A stretch of DNA of 52,500 nt from Prorocentrum cordatum (taxonomy: Eukaryota > Sar > Dinophyceae > Prorocentrales > Prorocentraceae). This document shows positions 8,335-17,090 of the stretch, piece after piece. The stretch is taken from positions 32,501 through 85,000 of the forward strand of contig CAUYUJ010018484.1 of the NCBI GenBank assembly GCA_963575745.1, written 5' to 3'. A model generated the notes under the pieces. The model had not been told where the DNA came from. It searched no databases and was given only the letters and a program-made list of their open reading frames with translations. Each line of letters opens with the position of its first letter. Position 1 is the first letter of the stretch. Both the position numbers and the translations under genes were made by a program.

Positions 8335-9040
8335 TCATCCAGCACGGTGCCTGTCCGCCGCGTAGCGGCCCCACCCGTGACCCTCGAAATAAGGATCCTG
8401 CACCTGTGGCGGGACCTCGGGGACCTGACCGACTTCCAGCAATTCACAATTACGTACAGTAAGAAGGAGTGCCTGGGCAATAATCTTACACAACTGCGAT
8501 GGATATTGCTTCGCTGCTGCAGTTCGGAAATCGCCATTCCCTCGGACCCCGACGAGCTCTTCGGGATGAGAGATGTGGGGGCATTTGCCCCCGCCTGGCA
8601 ACTGAGCAACTAAATCACGAAACGTCGGCACACTCACGCACAACATGGTAGTGGGTTTCTTAGACCGAGCACCACACGTACATTGATCTACATTCAGAAA
8701 CCTGATGTCAGCACGAGCTCTAAAACCAAACACTGCAACCATCTCAGGGAGGCGCCAGATCGAGGGGAGGTGAGGGGCCTCCGGTTCGAGAGGATGTTCT
8801 AAAATACAGGCAGCTCCTACGGCCGCACAAACATACACGACCTGAAGCATCGTCTGCAACAAACGATTGCCGAGCATAACCTGTTTCCACTCAGAAGGCG
8901 AGCGGGCCGCCAGGCCCCATAAAAATTCCCTGGACCGCAGGATACGAGGCTTCATACCCCCATTAGGCGGTGGATTCGCACGGCCCTTGGACCAGGTCTC
9001 GCATGGGGGCCCTCCAACAGCTCCGAGGGCCTGCCCTGTC
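8335..9040 (-). pseudogene. element 2 ORF2, C-terminal part of methyltransferase-like domain
   Basis: A minus-strand frame runs from about 9040 down to 8335. It contains the GGPPCETWSKGR motif (catalytic-loop motif IV of cytosine-5 methyltransferases, Pro-Pro-Cys) just upstream of the first Met at 8955, then L-R-S-R-E-F-L-W-G-L, A-C-I-L-E-H-P (position of motif VI, Glu-Asn-Val in true enzymes), N-V-D-Q-C-T-C-G, K-P-T-T-M-L, C-P-H-I and F-R-T-A-A-A-K-Q-Y-P-S. All these blocks recur in order in element 3 (51265-51823). A single-base frameshift at about 9010-9040 separates it from the upstream frame. Confidence 0.8.
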
Positions 9041-10250
9041 CAACATTTCTAATATTTTATCGACCGAGGCTTCTACTGTAAGGTCACCTCGGTCTGGACT
9101 ATTGGCAACGTCGATAGATAACATTACCACAGGTACTCTAGCGGCCATCTGAAGCATGTCGAAGTGAGCTTGCACGTCGCCTACCCGACGTTGGCCGCTG
9201 AAAAGATGCAAGAAAAAACGCACTTCTGACGGCGAATTACAGATCACGGCAGGGGCATCATCGTTCTGCTCCCGTCCGCGCTCGACGCCGTCAGTCGTGG
9301 CTCTGGCAATGTTGGCCTCAACTGGGCCTCCCAGCACAGGTCCAATAACGGCAACTGGCGGTGCGGTAGCTGCATTCCTACATTCCCCCCGCCCCCGACC
9401 AGCCCTCGCCGCCCGAGCATCTTCCTTCCGCAGCTCCAGCACTCGCTCAACTGGCATGGGCTTCAAATGGTGCGCAAGCACCGTGAGGCATCGGCTCGAG
9501 CCGAAGCGGAGGTGGCGGAGCAGCCGCCCTCTGGTGTGCCAATCTTGGCCGCAGGCGTGACAACAGGATCCTAGTGCCAACGCTCCTGCTAGGTCAAACT
9601 CTGGATGCGCGAGAGTGCGGTGCCTTCCCCACGCCGCCTTGGTGTTAAACACTTCTTCGCACTCTCTGCACGGAAACACTACATTCTCAACAATTTTTTT
9701 GAGGACGGGGGGTACGGGGAGATTGCCACGCTCGCAAATGGCAACCAGCTTAGATTGCCACACAGCAACCTCGCAGCTCGCCAAGTGCTCTGCCATGGCG
9801 CCTCTCTCCGCCTCTCTACACCAAGAAGTCCATTTTTTGGGGCAATCACGGGCTACGCCAATCCACCACGGCAAGTCACCGACAGGAGACCACTCGATCG
9901 GGATCGTGATCCGATCGTACATCCACCAGATATCTTGCCTCACAAGATACGCCCAACTATTTTTAACACTGACAAGTGCGTCAAGCATGTGCAACAACCC
10001 GCCCGATCCGAACCTCAAGACTTTTTCCAAAAACCGAAGCCTCCTGAGGCGCAGAGTGACGAGAGCAGGGAGACGGCGGCATCTGAGGTAAACTTCAGGC
10101 GTAGACCAATCACACACATCGTCGAGCTCCTGCCTCCGAAGGCCCACGGCAGCCCTGAGAGAGGCCATAAACGCAGTTTCCAAGTACTTCTGATTACCTG
10201 CATTGAGTTTTTGTGCTGGTGGGGCCAAGGGGTGCAGTCGAGACTAGCAG
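8963..10250 (-). pseudogene. element 2 ORF2 fragment: post-RT region, C2H2 zinc fingers, start of methyltransferase-like domain
   Basis: Begins just after the nested LINE with S-R-L-H and N-A-G-N-Q-K-Y-L-E-T, matching the element 3 stretch after its RT core; a TAG codon lies at the junction (about 10249-10251). In order it then shows R-L-R-R-L-R-F-L-E-K-V-L-R-F-G, a C2H2 finger (F-P-C-R-E-C-E-E-V-F, H-R-T-L-A-H), a second finger (C-C-H-A-C-G-Q-D-W, L-L-R-H-L), and F-F-L-H-L-F-S-G-Q-R-R-V-G-D-V-Q (motif I-like SAM-binding loop) followed by M-L-S-I-D-V. The frame breaks before the GGPPC motif. Confidence 0.8.
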
Positions 10251-10396
10251 CCAGCGGCCTCGCGCTTAGGGCGCGAACATTGGGCTGACGGGCACCTCCC
10301 AGGCGGGGTGAGGAGGAGCAAGAAGGGGGGGCGAGTGCCTCCGTCAGGAAAAACACAAAAGTTCAAAAACGGGAGCGGACCCAGGACCAACCAGCC

Positions 10397-13300
10397 TCAA
10401 GCATCATCCTCCTCCTCGGAACCAGGAAGGACCACCAGGCCCTTAAATTTGTGGTCGAGGGCGAATGCGCCAAAGGGGGTGGGGCGGGGTCCGACTCCCG
10501 AGGCCCGAAGCTCGATCCCGCTGCGGGGGTGGCGACCACGCCACAGCTTACGCAGGCGGTCCCACGCCACAGACCCACGCGGGCAGCTTCCGTGGCGATC
10601 TTGACCGAGCTTCTGGGTGTTGTGCTCACTATAAGCACCGCATACACTGCAGAACACAAAAGGGCCCACCGTCCAAACGCGGTGGCCAGCTCCAGGTCTG
10701 CAGGGGGTGGCCTTCAAAATCTGGATCGTGCTCCCCGATCTCAGGCACCTGATGCACCTGAAGCCACCCTTGGGAAACCAGACGGGGTCATGAGTGCCCT
10801 CGGGAGGCGCAGCATCATCCGAGAGCAGAGGGACGATTCGGCGCCCCCTCCGCAGCCCCACCTCGCGACGGGAGGCGGAGGCCAGACTTGGCCCTGCCCC
10901 ACGGATGGTCCTGGCCAAGTACTTACCTACATACTGGACCAGCCGATGGGAACGGATCACTCGATCCTCGGCCTCCTGATCGGAGGGGTGCATGGCGGTT
11001 CCAGCGCGCGCCGTCTCATCAGCAGCCTTATTGCCTAGGCGCCTCCATCGAGCACCATCGTCAAGGTCATCATCGCGCACACGCGCGTGACCCTTGACCT
11101 TAATCACAACGACCTCCCCCCCCAAGTCCGACACACGGTCCCGAACCCCCTCCCATAAGTCGGCACAGGCGTGCAACGCACCAGTGGTCTCACAACGTCC
11201 CTTACGGAAGCTGGAGACCACCCAATCACAGTCAGAGAGGTACTCATAGGGGCCAAACATTACATTATCAAGATACATCTTGAGAGCAAAGAGTTCGGCA
11301 ACCTCAGGGCTCTGGTTTAAACCTGGGAGGGGGCCGCACAGCGAGGCCAAGACATCCAGACCGCTCGAATTCACCTGGACAACTCCCCAGCCAGCACGGC
11401 GAAGTCTGGGGTCAGAGGCCACAAGCGAACGGCACGAGCCGTCTCCAAAACATGGGCCTTCAAAGGCCCCCGACGGGGGTCGCACGCGCCAGTGAACGAG
11501 CAGGTCCATCGTGGGACGAGGAAGCCAGGGCCGAGGGTCAGCCACGAGGCCGCGGCTCCAGAGGGGCCAGTCGGGGTGATTTAATGCACCCTCTCGCAAT
11601 GAAGGTGGCACTAGGTAGTCGCGACGGAAAGCCCAAGTGCACGCACAGTCCCCCCAACACCAGTGCCCCACGGTCCCAGGAGCCTCACCACAGAGCGAGC
11701 ACATTGGGCTATCCCTCAGGCCGACACTGTGCAGCCGCTCATCCCCCCAGAACCCGTTGGCCGCAAGACATCGGAGCGTAGCCTTGTGCATGCCAGTCCA
11801 GTCGTCATCAGTACGGCTAGACACCAGGGCCTTCAAAGGGGCGAGGTAGGGTCCGTGGGAGAGGGTACTAAGGTAGCTTTCTTCACAGCGGGCCTTGTCA
11901 AGGAGCCAAGCCTCGACACCCCACTGCGCAACCATCCTCACTGTGCGGGGGCACTCACGACATAGATCAAGCACTTCACCGTCGGCAGTACACAACTTGC
12001 CCACACCCGTTCCAAGAGTCCAACCGATCCTGAAACAAGAAGCCAGCGCAGCCGAAACAGGACCCGTGACCTGGCTCCAGGGTGTCTTGGCCCCTCTGAG
12101 GGCCTTGTCCGCGTTGAATAGCATACGGCACAAAATCTCCCGAGGCATCCATGCGTCCCAGAAGGCTTGGGCGAGCATGACAATGGGGTTCACCGTGCAA
12201 GGGTACGCGGGGTCGATGGACGCGGTGTCTCCAGGAACCAGAGCCAGGTCTATGGTGAGGGATCTGCGGGCCGTGTGAGGGAACAGGGCCGCCCTCGCAG
12301 CCCTCCTGAGGGCCATCACTCCGCTCCACGACCTTCCAGTGACTCCGTCACCCCAGGTCCCAGCAGGGACCAGCCCCATGCTGACCAGCTGTTTGCACTT
12401 TCCCCTGGCCCTGCGAAGTGCTCGGATTTTTGCACAGCGCCTTCTGACCTTGCCCAGGCGCCCCAGCCGCGTGCGCATGCCCTGCCGCTTGCCGCAGCTG
12501 TAGTCGCAGCCCAGGTTGCGGGTCGACAGGTCGCTGGCCTGCACGAGCGACGGGCAGCGCTTGCCGAGGTCCACGCTGGCCTGGTAGTCATTGCCGATGA
12601 GCTTGCCCTTCTTCTCGTTCAGCAGCAGCTCGGCGTCGTGGAGTGCACTCCTCGCCTGGCGGTAAGCCTTGCTGAGCTGCTGCACGACGGTGGGCCGAGT
12701 GCCTGTAGCCTGCATCTGGATGTCATCGACCACGTTGCCGACTGAGATGCCAGGCAGGCTCACCAGGTCATCCAAAATGGGAATAAGAAAAATTCGCATC
12801 ATCAGGTCAGCGAATGAGCATCCTGCTACCACGCCACGCATCGGCGTCATCAGCTCGAATACGATGCCTTCGAAGGATAGCAGCCTGGGCATGGAGTACA
12901 GCATGAGCAGTAGCCGTAGCAAGCACATGTTGAAGCCCAGGTCGGTAGCACAGGTCGCCAGACGGTTCCAGCGGATGTACTCATAAGCCTTGGAGAGGTC
13001 CAGCAAGATGGAAAGGCAGGTCTTACCACTGTGTGTAGCCCACTCGCCAGCAGCCGCCTGCCTCCATACACAGGCCTCACAGCTCTGACCTTCGGTGCCG
13101 AAGATGTAGCTGCGCTTGTTCTTGTCGGCCCACTTCGCGCCCGTGGTGGCCCGCAAGTATCGCGTCAGTGGCCGCACCGTGCCAGGGAAGATGCCAATTG
13201 TGCGTCTCCCCCCATCGGGCTTCGGAAGGAGAGCCTCGCGCATGACACGAATCGGGGCCGGGACGTAGCCAAGACGCAGCATCTGAGACCAGAGTTCCAA

Positions 13301-15013
13301 CAAGGTCTGTAGCGCATCATCGCTTAGAAAAATCAGATGTCGAGGGTGGACCACGTCACAGCCCAGCCCTGTGTCCGACTTGAAGGTGTGTGCTCTCTTC
13401 CGCAAGTCCTCGATCGACGGGAGCTCGATGTCCCCGACGTCCGTGGGCCAGCGAACGGCTGTGATGCCTTCGCCTTGGCCCCATAGGTCGTGCCATGGTT
13501 GAACAGCGTCACGTGCCTCATCCACGAGAGACTTGGCAATGCCAGGTCCAGCCGCTGCATTGGTGCACGCCCAGGGGGCATCCTGCTTGATCCACTTGAA
13601 GGCGCGCCGCATGCCGCCATCAGCGGTGGCGTCATGGGACCAGTCCACCCATGCCTTGTACCTGCGGTAGGAGGCCTGGCCAGCAGCACGCTCGGCGCAC
13701 TTCTCCAGGTCGTGCATCAGGTGGTCGAGGTCTTCTTCGCCCAACTGATCGAGTCGTCGGACGAGGGACCGCCATGCCTCCCACATGTCGGGCCAGCGCG
13801 TGGGCTGCGGCAAGGTGAACCGCATAAGCCGCAGCTGCAGCCGACGAAGGCGTAGCTGTCCTTCGGCGCTGGGGTGGCGGCACACCGCGGCACGTCGCCA
13901 GCGCCACTCACGAAGCCTCTGGGCAAGCCATTGCCAGTGGCCCTCGCTGGGGTCAGCTGCTCCACGTCCTTTCGCTTGGTTGCGGCAGTGCATCTGCAGG
14001 GTCGAGTGTACCAGACGAACGCCGTCGGACCTGCCACGGTACCGCTCAGGCTGCTCGCAGCCGAAGTGCTGGAGCAGCTCGTCCTCGTAGCGCCGCAACC
14101 ACGCGCTGAAGGCCCCGTCCAGGCTGTCGCGGTCGTGGGCTGCAGCAGCCGCCTCGCTTGCCGCCTGCCAGTCAGGTCCTGGAAGCTGGGGGCCTACCAG
14201 TTGGCTCGAAGGGAAGGCCTTGGCCATGTGGGCCTTGCGCACCATGAGCGGGATCTGCGACACGTCCAGCTCGAGTATGACGCCCTTGTGCGGCGTGACC
14301 GAGAGGCCGTCGAAGGTGCGAGCACGGCACCCATGCAGGTCGTGCCGCACGAGGAAGTAGTCGATGACCCTGGCGCTCGTGGCCGTGTAGCACGTGGCCT
14401 GGTCGGGCGCGACCACCTCGCCCTTCACCGCCTTGGGCCAACGGAGGCAGTTGAGGGACTCGGGCAGGTTCTGCCAGTCGCCGCCCAGGACGCATGGCCT
14501 GCCTGCGGCGTGCAATACGCTGCCGATCTGGAAGAGGATGTCGAGGTTCACGTCCTCCAGGTCCTTGCTGGTGTGCAGGTAGAGGCCCGCCAGCACCAGC
14601 CCCTCCTTAGGCCCCAGGTCGGTGGTCCAGAAACCCTGACGAGCCGTACCAGCCGCATGGATGCCGTCATGGTCGAACTGCAGGCGTCTGAAGGCGACGT
14701 GCGGCCTGACCAGGAGGCCGATACCGCCAGCGGTGCCGTCGCCGTTGCCCGCGCGCCGAGCAGGGTAGAGGTCAGCCTTCCACCCATGGGCCCTGGCGGC
14801 CTTCAGCGCCGACTCGATCCTGGCCTCCTCCAGGTGGTGCTCCTGGATGAGCACCGCCTGCACGTCATCGGGGATGCGCTTCTCCTCCAGTTGCGTGAGG
14901 AGGGAGCCCCAGCCCGTGACATTGACCGTCATGATCTTGCAGGCCTTGCCACGATGTCTCTGCGAGACCCTGGGCGACGCGGCCCCATCAGGGCCCCCCC
15001 CTCCTTCTCTCAC
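10397..15013 (-). CDS. element 1 ORF2: APE endonuclease - reverse transcriptase - RNase H polyprotein
   Basis: Uninterrupted 1538 codons. The frame opens with GTG at 15013, overlapping the ORF1 stop; the first ATG is at 14932 and begins directly with the endonuclease (M-T-V-N-V-T-G-W), so it is the safer start. Endonuclease (residues about 28-260): V-L-I-Q-E-H-H-L, G-G-D-W-Q-N, R-V-I-D-Y-F and a T-P-H-K-G-V end. RT (about 470-860): motif A L-L-D-L-S-K-A-Y near residue 671, motif C N-V-V-D-D-I-Q near 759. RNase H (about 1190-1335): F-G-D-G-S, E-V-A-E-L-F-A-L, S-D-C-D-W, G-N-K-A-A-D-E-T. A Cys-rich tail (C-I-R-C, C-S-V-C-G-A-Y) follows. It would nick the target and copy element RNA. The length and intact motifs suggest recent activity, although the copy is 5'-truncated. 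Confidence 0.93.
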   Translation of the reverse strand: MREGGGGPDGAASPRVSQRHRGKACKIMTVNVTGWGSLLTQLEEKRIPDDVQAVLIQEHHLEEARIESALKAARAHGWKADLYPARRAGNGDGTAGGIGLLVRPHVAFRRLQFDHDGIHAAGTARQGFWTTDLGPKEGLVLAGLYLHTSKDLEDVNLDILFQIGSVLHAAGRPCVLGGDWQNLPESLNCLRWPKAVKGEVVAPDQATCYTATSARVIDYFLVRHDLHGCRARTFDGLSVTPHKGVILELDVSQIPLMVRKAHMAKAFPSSQLVGPQLPGPDWQAASEAAAAAHDRDSLDGAFSAWLRRYEDELLQHFGCEQPERYRGRSDGVRLVHSTLQMHCRNQAKGRGAADPSEGHWQWLAQRLREWRWRRAAVCRHPSAEGQLRLRRLQLRLMRFTLPQPTRWPDMWEAWRSLVRRLDQLGEEDLDHLMHDLEKCAERAAGQASYRRYKAWVDWSHDATADGGMRRAFKWIKQDAPWACTNAAAGPGIAKSLVDEARDAVQPWHDLWGQGEGITAVRWPTDVGDIELPSIEDLRKRAHTFKSDTGLGCDVVHPRHLIFLSDDALQTLLELWSQMLRLGYVPAPIRVMREALLPKPDGGRRTIGIFPGTVRPLTRYLRATTGAKWADKNKRSYIFGTEGQSCEACVWRQAAAGEWATHSGKTCLSILLDLSKAYEYIRWNRLATCATDLGFNMCLLRLLLMLYSMPRLLSFEGIVFELMTPMRGVVAGCSFADLMMRIFLIPILDDLVSLPGISVGNVVDDIQMQATGTRPTVVQQLSKAYRQARSALHDAELLLNEKKGKLIGNDYQASVDLGKRCPSLVQASDLSTRNLGCDYSCGKRQGMRTRLGRLGKVRRRCAKIRALRRARGKCKQLVSMGLVPAGTWGDGVTGRSWSGVMALRRAARAALFPHTARRSLTIDLALVPGDTASIDPAYPCTVNPIVMLAQAFWDAWMPREILCRMLFNADKALRGAKTPWSQVTGPVSAALASCFRIGWTLGTGVGKLCTADGEVLDLCRECPRTVRMVAQWGVEAWLLDKARCEESYLSTLSHGPYLAPLKALVSSRTDDDWTGMHKATLRCLAANGFWGDERLHSVGLRDSPMCSLCGEAPGTVGHWCWGDCACTWAFRRDYLVPPSLREGALNHPDWPLWSRGLVADPRPWLPRPTMDLLVHWRVRPPSGAFEGPCFGDGSCRSLVASDPRLRRAGWGVVQVNSSGLDVLASLCGPLPGLNQSPEVAELFALKMYLDNVMFGPYEYLSDCDWVVSSFRKGRCETTGALHACADLWEGVRDRVSDLGGEVVVIKVKGHARVRDDDLDDGARWRRLGNKAADETARAGTAMHPSDQEAEDRVIRSHRLVQYVGKYLARTIRGAGPSLASASRREVGLRRGRRIVPLLSDDAAPPEGTHDPVWFPKGGFRCIRCLRSGSTIQILKATPCRPGAGHRVWTVGPFVFCSVCGAYSEHNTQKLGQDRHGSCPRGSVAWDRLRKLWRGRHPRSGIELRASGVGPRPTPFGAFALDHKFKGLVVLPGSEEEDDA

Positions 15014-17090
15014 GCTAGCCGACCTGCGGCCGACCTGGTCCTCCAGGACCGACGCTGACGGCTCGGCGGCCGTCGCAGCTCTCGGAGAGACGGGGGGGTG
15101 ATCACTCCGATACCCAAGAGGCCCAAGGGGGCAGCAGTCGGATCACGCTGTGGCTGGGAGCCTGCATCTGATGTCAGCTCCATTCCCACTCTGCAGTAAG
15201 ACGTGCCCGGCTTGGGGTCGGGCTGCTCCAGCTCGAAGTCCCCGTCGGCGACGTCGTCCAAGCCTGTACGCCCGCCGAAAAGCCGTGGCGCTGCAGCGTG
15301 TATGAGGTGCAGGACAGCTGCCCGTGGAGCTCGCAGTCGTAGTACCACCTGAGTCGTCAGGATCGCTGCCCTCGTAGTCGCTGACGGTCGCCGTGTCAGA
15401 GCAGCCCGTGTAGGACGAGGCAGACCTGGCCTCCTCTCCAACGGGGCGGCGAGGATCCACTCGAGTATCAAAGAACTCCTGCTCCCTGATCATCGCCTCG
15501 GCGTGGAGGGCAAGCTGGTTGTCGTACTCATCGGGGTCGAGGGCCTCGAGGCTCCGTAGCCAGTCGTGGTAGTGGAAGCGCGCTCGCCGCCGAGCACGGA
15601 ATGCGCGCCTGCAGATGTCGATAGCCATATCAACTGCAGCAATGTGAGGGTTGTCATGCCCATCCTGTTGGGCCTTCTCCATGACCAGCGGCCTCAGAAA
15701 CGGGCGCGACAGGTAGTTGGCAACGTAGGGCACGCAGTGCCGCCTCCAGTGCATCCCGTCCATATCGTCGTCCAGGACGCGCGGGTCCTCCAACCAGTGC
15801 CCCGTGAATCTGCGAAGGGCACGTGCGAGCTCCCGCTGGAGCACGAGTGCTTGTTGCCTAGCAGGGTCCATATCTTTCCAGACGCAGTAATCAGGGCCAG
15901 CCACGGCCTGCATGTCATCATACGTCGGACCGTCAAGATAGGTAGCCCCAGTGTTGGTGAAGGAGGTGCCGTCACTCTCGCCGCCTAGGTAGAAGTAGTC
16001 GTCGTGGAGTGGACCAGGCGCCCCTGCGGGAGTGGAAGCCGAAAGTGAAGAGGAAGAAAACCACTGCGCGTCGTCGCAGTGCCCCATGTAGTAGTGGCCG
16101 TCCCAGACGTGGCACCTCCGAAGAGGTGGATCGCCCACAAGCCCGAGAGCGGCGAGATCTTCGTGACCGTGTAGATGCCGATGGTGGGGGCCGACCCCGT
16201 CAAGGACGTCAAAGGGTCGGCCGTGGAGCAGTGGCGGCCCCGCCGCTGCTGCCAGCACCGCGGCCAGCGCCCTTGGCTGCAGCAGCCAGCCGCGCGCGCG
16301 CCGCCGCCACCACATCCTTGCCGCCATCGGCGACGAGGCCGCCAGGCTCGGCCGCTGGGCCAGCAGGCGCCGTGGGGCCTCCTGCCTCGCCTGCCGTCTT
16401 GGCCCCCGCTGCCGCAGCTGGTGCCGCTGGCTGCGCCACCGCCTCGGCCGCCTCGCCTGAGGTCTTGCGCTTCTTCTGGAGGCGGTCCTTGAGCTCCGAG
16501 TGCTGGCGCTCGAGCTCGCGGGCCTCCTTCGCGAACTTGCCGAACGCCTCCTGCGCCATGGCCTTGAACTTGCTCTGGAGATCGGCCTTGCGTCTGGCAG
16601 CCTCCTCACGGTCTGATTCCTGAATCTCGTAGTCTTCCAGGGCCTCCAAGCCGAAGAGACCTTCGTCGCCCAGCTCCACGTTGTCACCCTGGAGCAACTT
16701 GGCGATGGACAGCTTGCCTGAGAGCGGCGGGCCATCCGTCTGCGGTGTCGCGCCAGCAACCTGCTGCGCCAAGGCCTGCACAGCCGTAGTGTACGCTGCC
16801 AGAGCCTCATCGTACTTGGCGGAGCGGGCCACCACCACCGACTTGGCGCTGTCCAACTGGGCCTGGAGCGAGTCAGCATGCTCGACAGCCGTGTCCAAGG
16901 CCTCAGCTGCTGCGTCCCTGGCGGCCATGGCCTCGTCCACGGACAAGGGCCGCGCCCGACGGGCACTGCGCAGGCTGTCGAGCTGCTCCTGGTACTTGCG
17001 CACTCCGCCCTCGTCCTGCTCCAGGCGGAGCAAGCTGATGAGCTGCACCAGCTTGGCCTCCTCGGGGTCGGCGTCGCAGAAAGCAGCAGC
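15010..17090 (-). pseudogene. element 1 ORF1 (gag-like), truncated and frameshifted
   Basis: Three minus-strand frames join to make one recognisable protein: about 17090-16240 is a long Ala/Glu/Lys-rich coiled coil (D-S-L-Q-A-Q-L-D-S-A, then E-L-E-R-Q-H-S-E-L-K-D-R); about 16240-15340 is an acidic and helical region (D-D-Y-F-Y-L-G-G-E-S-D, C-V-P-Y-V-A-N-Y, F-H-Y-H-D-W-L-R); about 15340-15010 is the C-terminal tail ending in TGA. Frameshifts lie near 16230 and 15330. The N-terminus, where the other elements carry a zinc finger, is missing. The first segment is fused in frame to the RT of element 2, producing one 827-codon open frame (16209-18692). Expected role: RNA-binding ORF1 protein. Confidence 0.75.

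Larger units (their letters stand above)
10270..17090 (-). mobile_element. LINE element 1 (5'-truncated, EN-RT-RNH type), nested in element 2
   Basis: The RT of element 2 stops abruptly near 17090 after V-K-Y-A-A-A-F and resumes near 10250. The intervening 6.8 kb is another minus-strand LINE: a gag-like ORF1 lacking its N-terminus (17090 to 15010), an intact ORF2 (15013-10397) and about 120 bp of 3' sequence. Loss of the 5' end is the usual result of incomplete target-primed reverse transcription. I could not fix an exact target duplication; short GCAGC motifs occur at both breakpoints. Insertion into element 2 makes element 1 younger. Confidence 0.85.

Noticed and set aside
10451-15101. Plus-strand open frames opposite element 1 ORF2 (for example 13874-15058)
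   Set aside because: They are antisense shadows of the RT polyprotein, which has all catalytic motifs on the minus strand.
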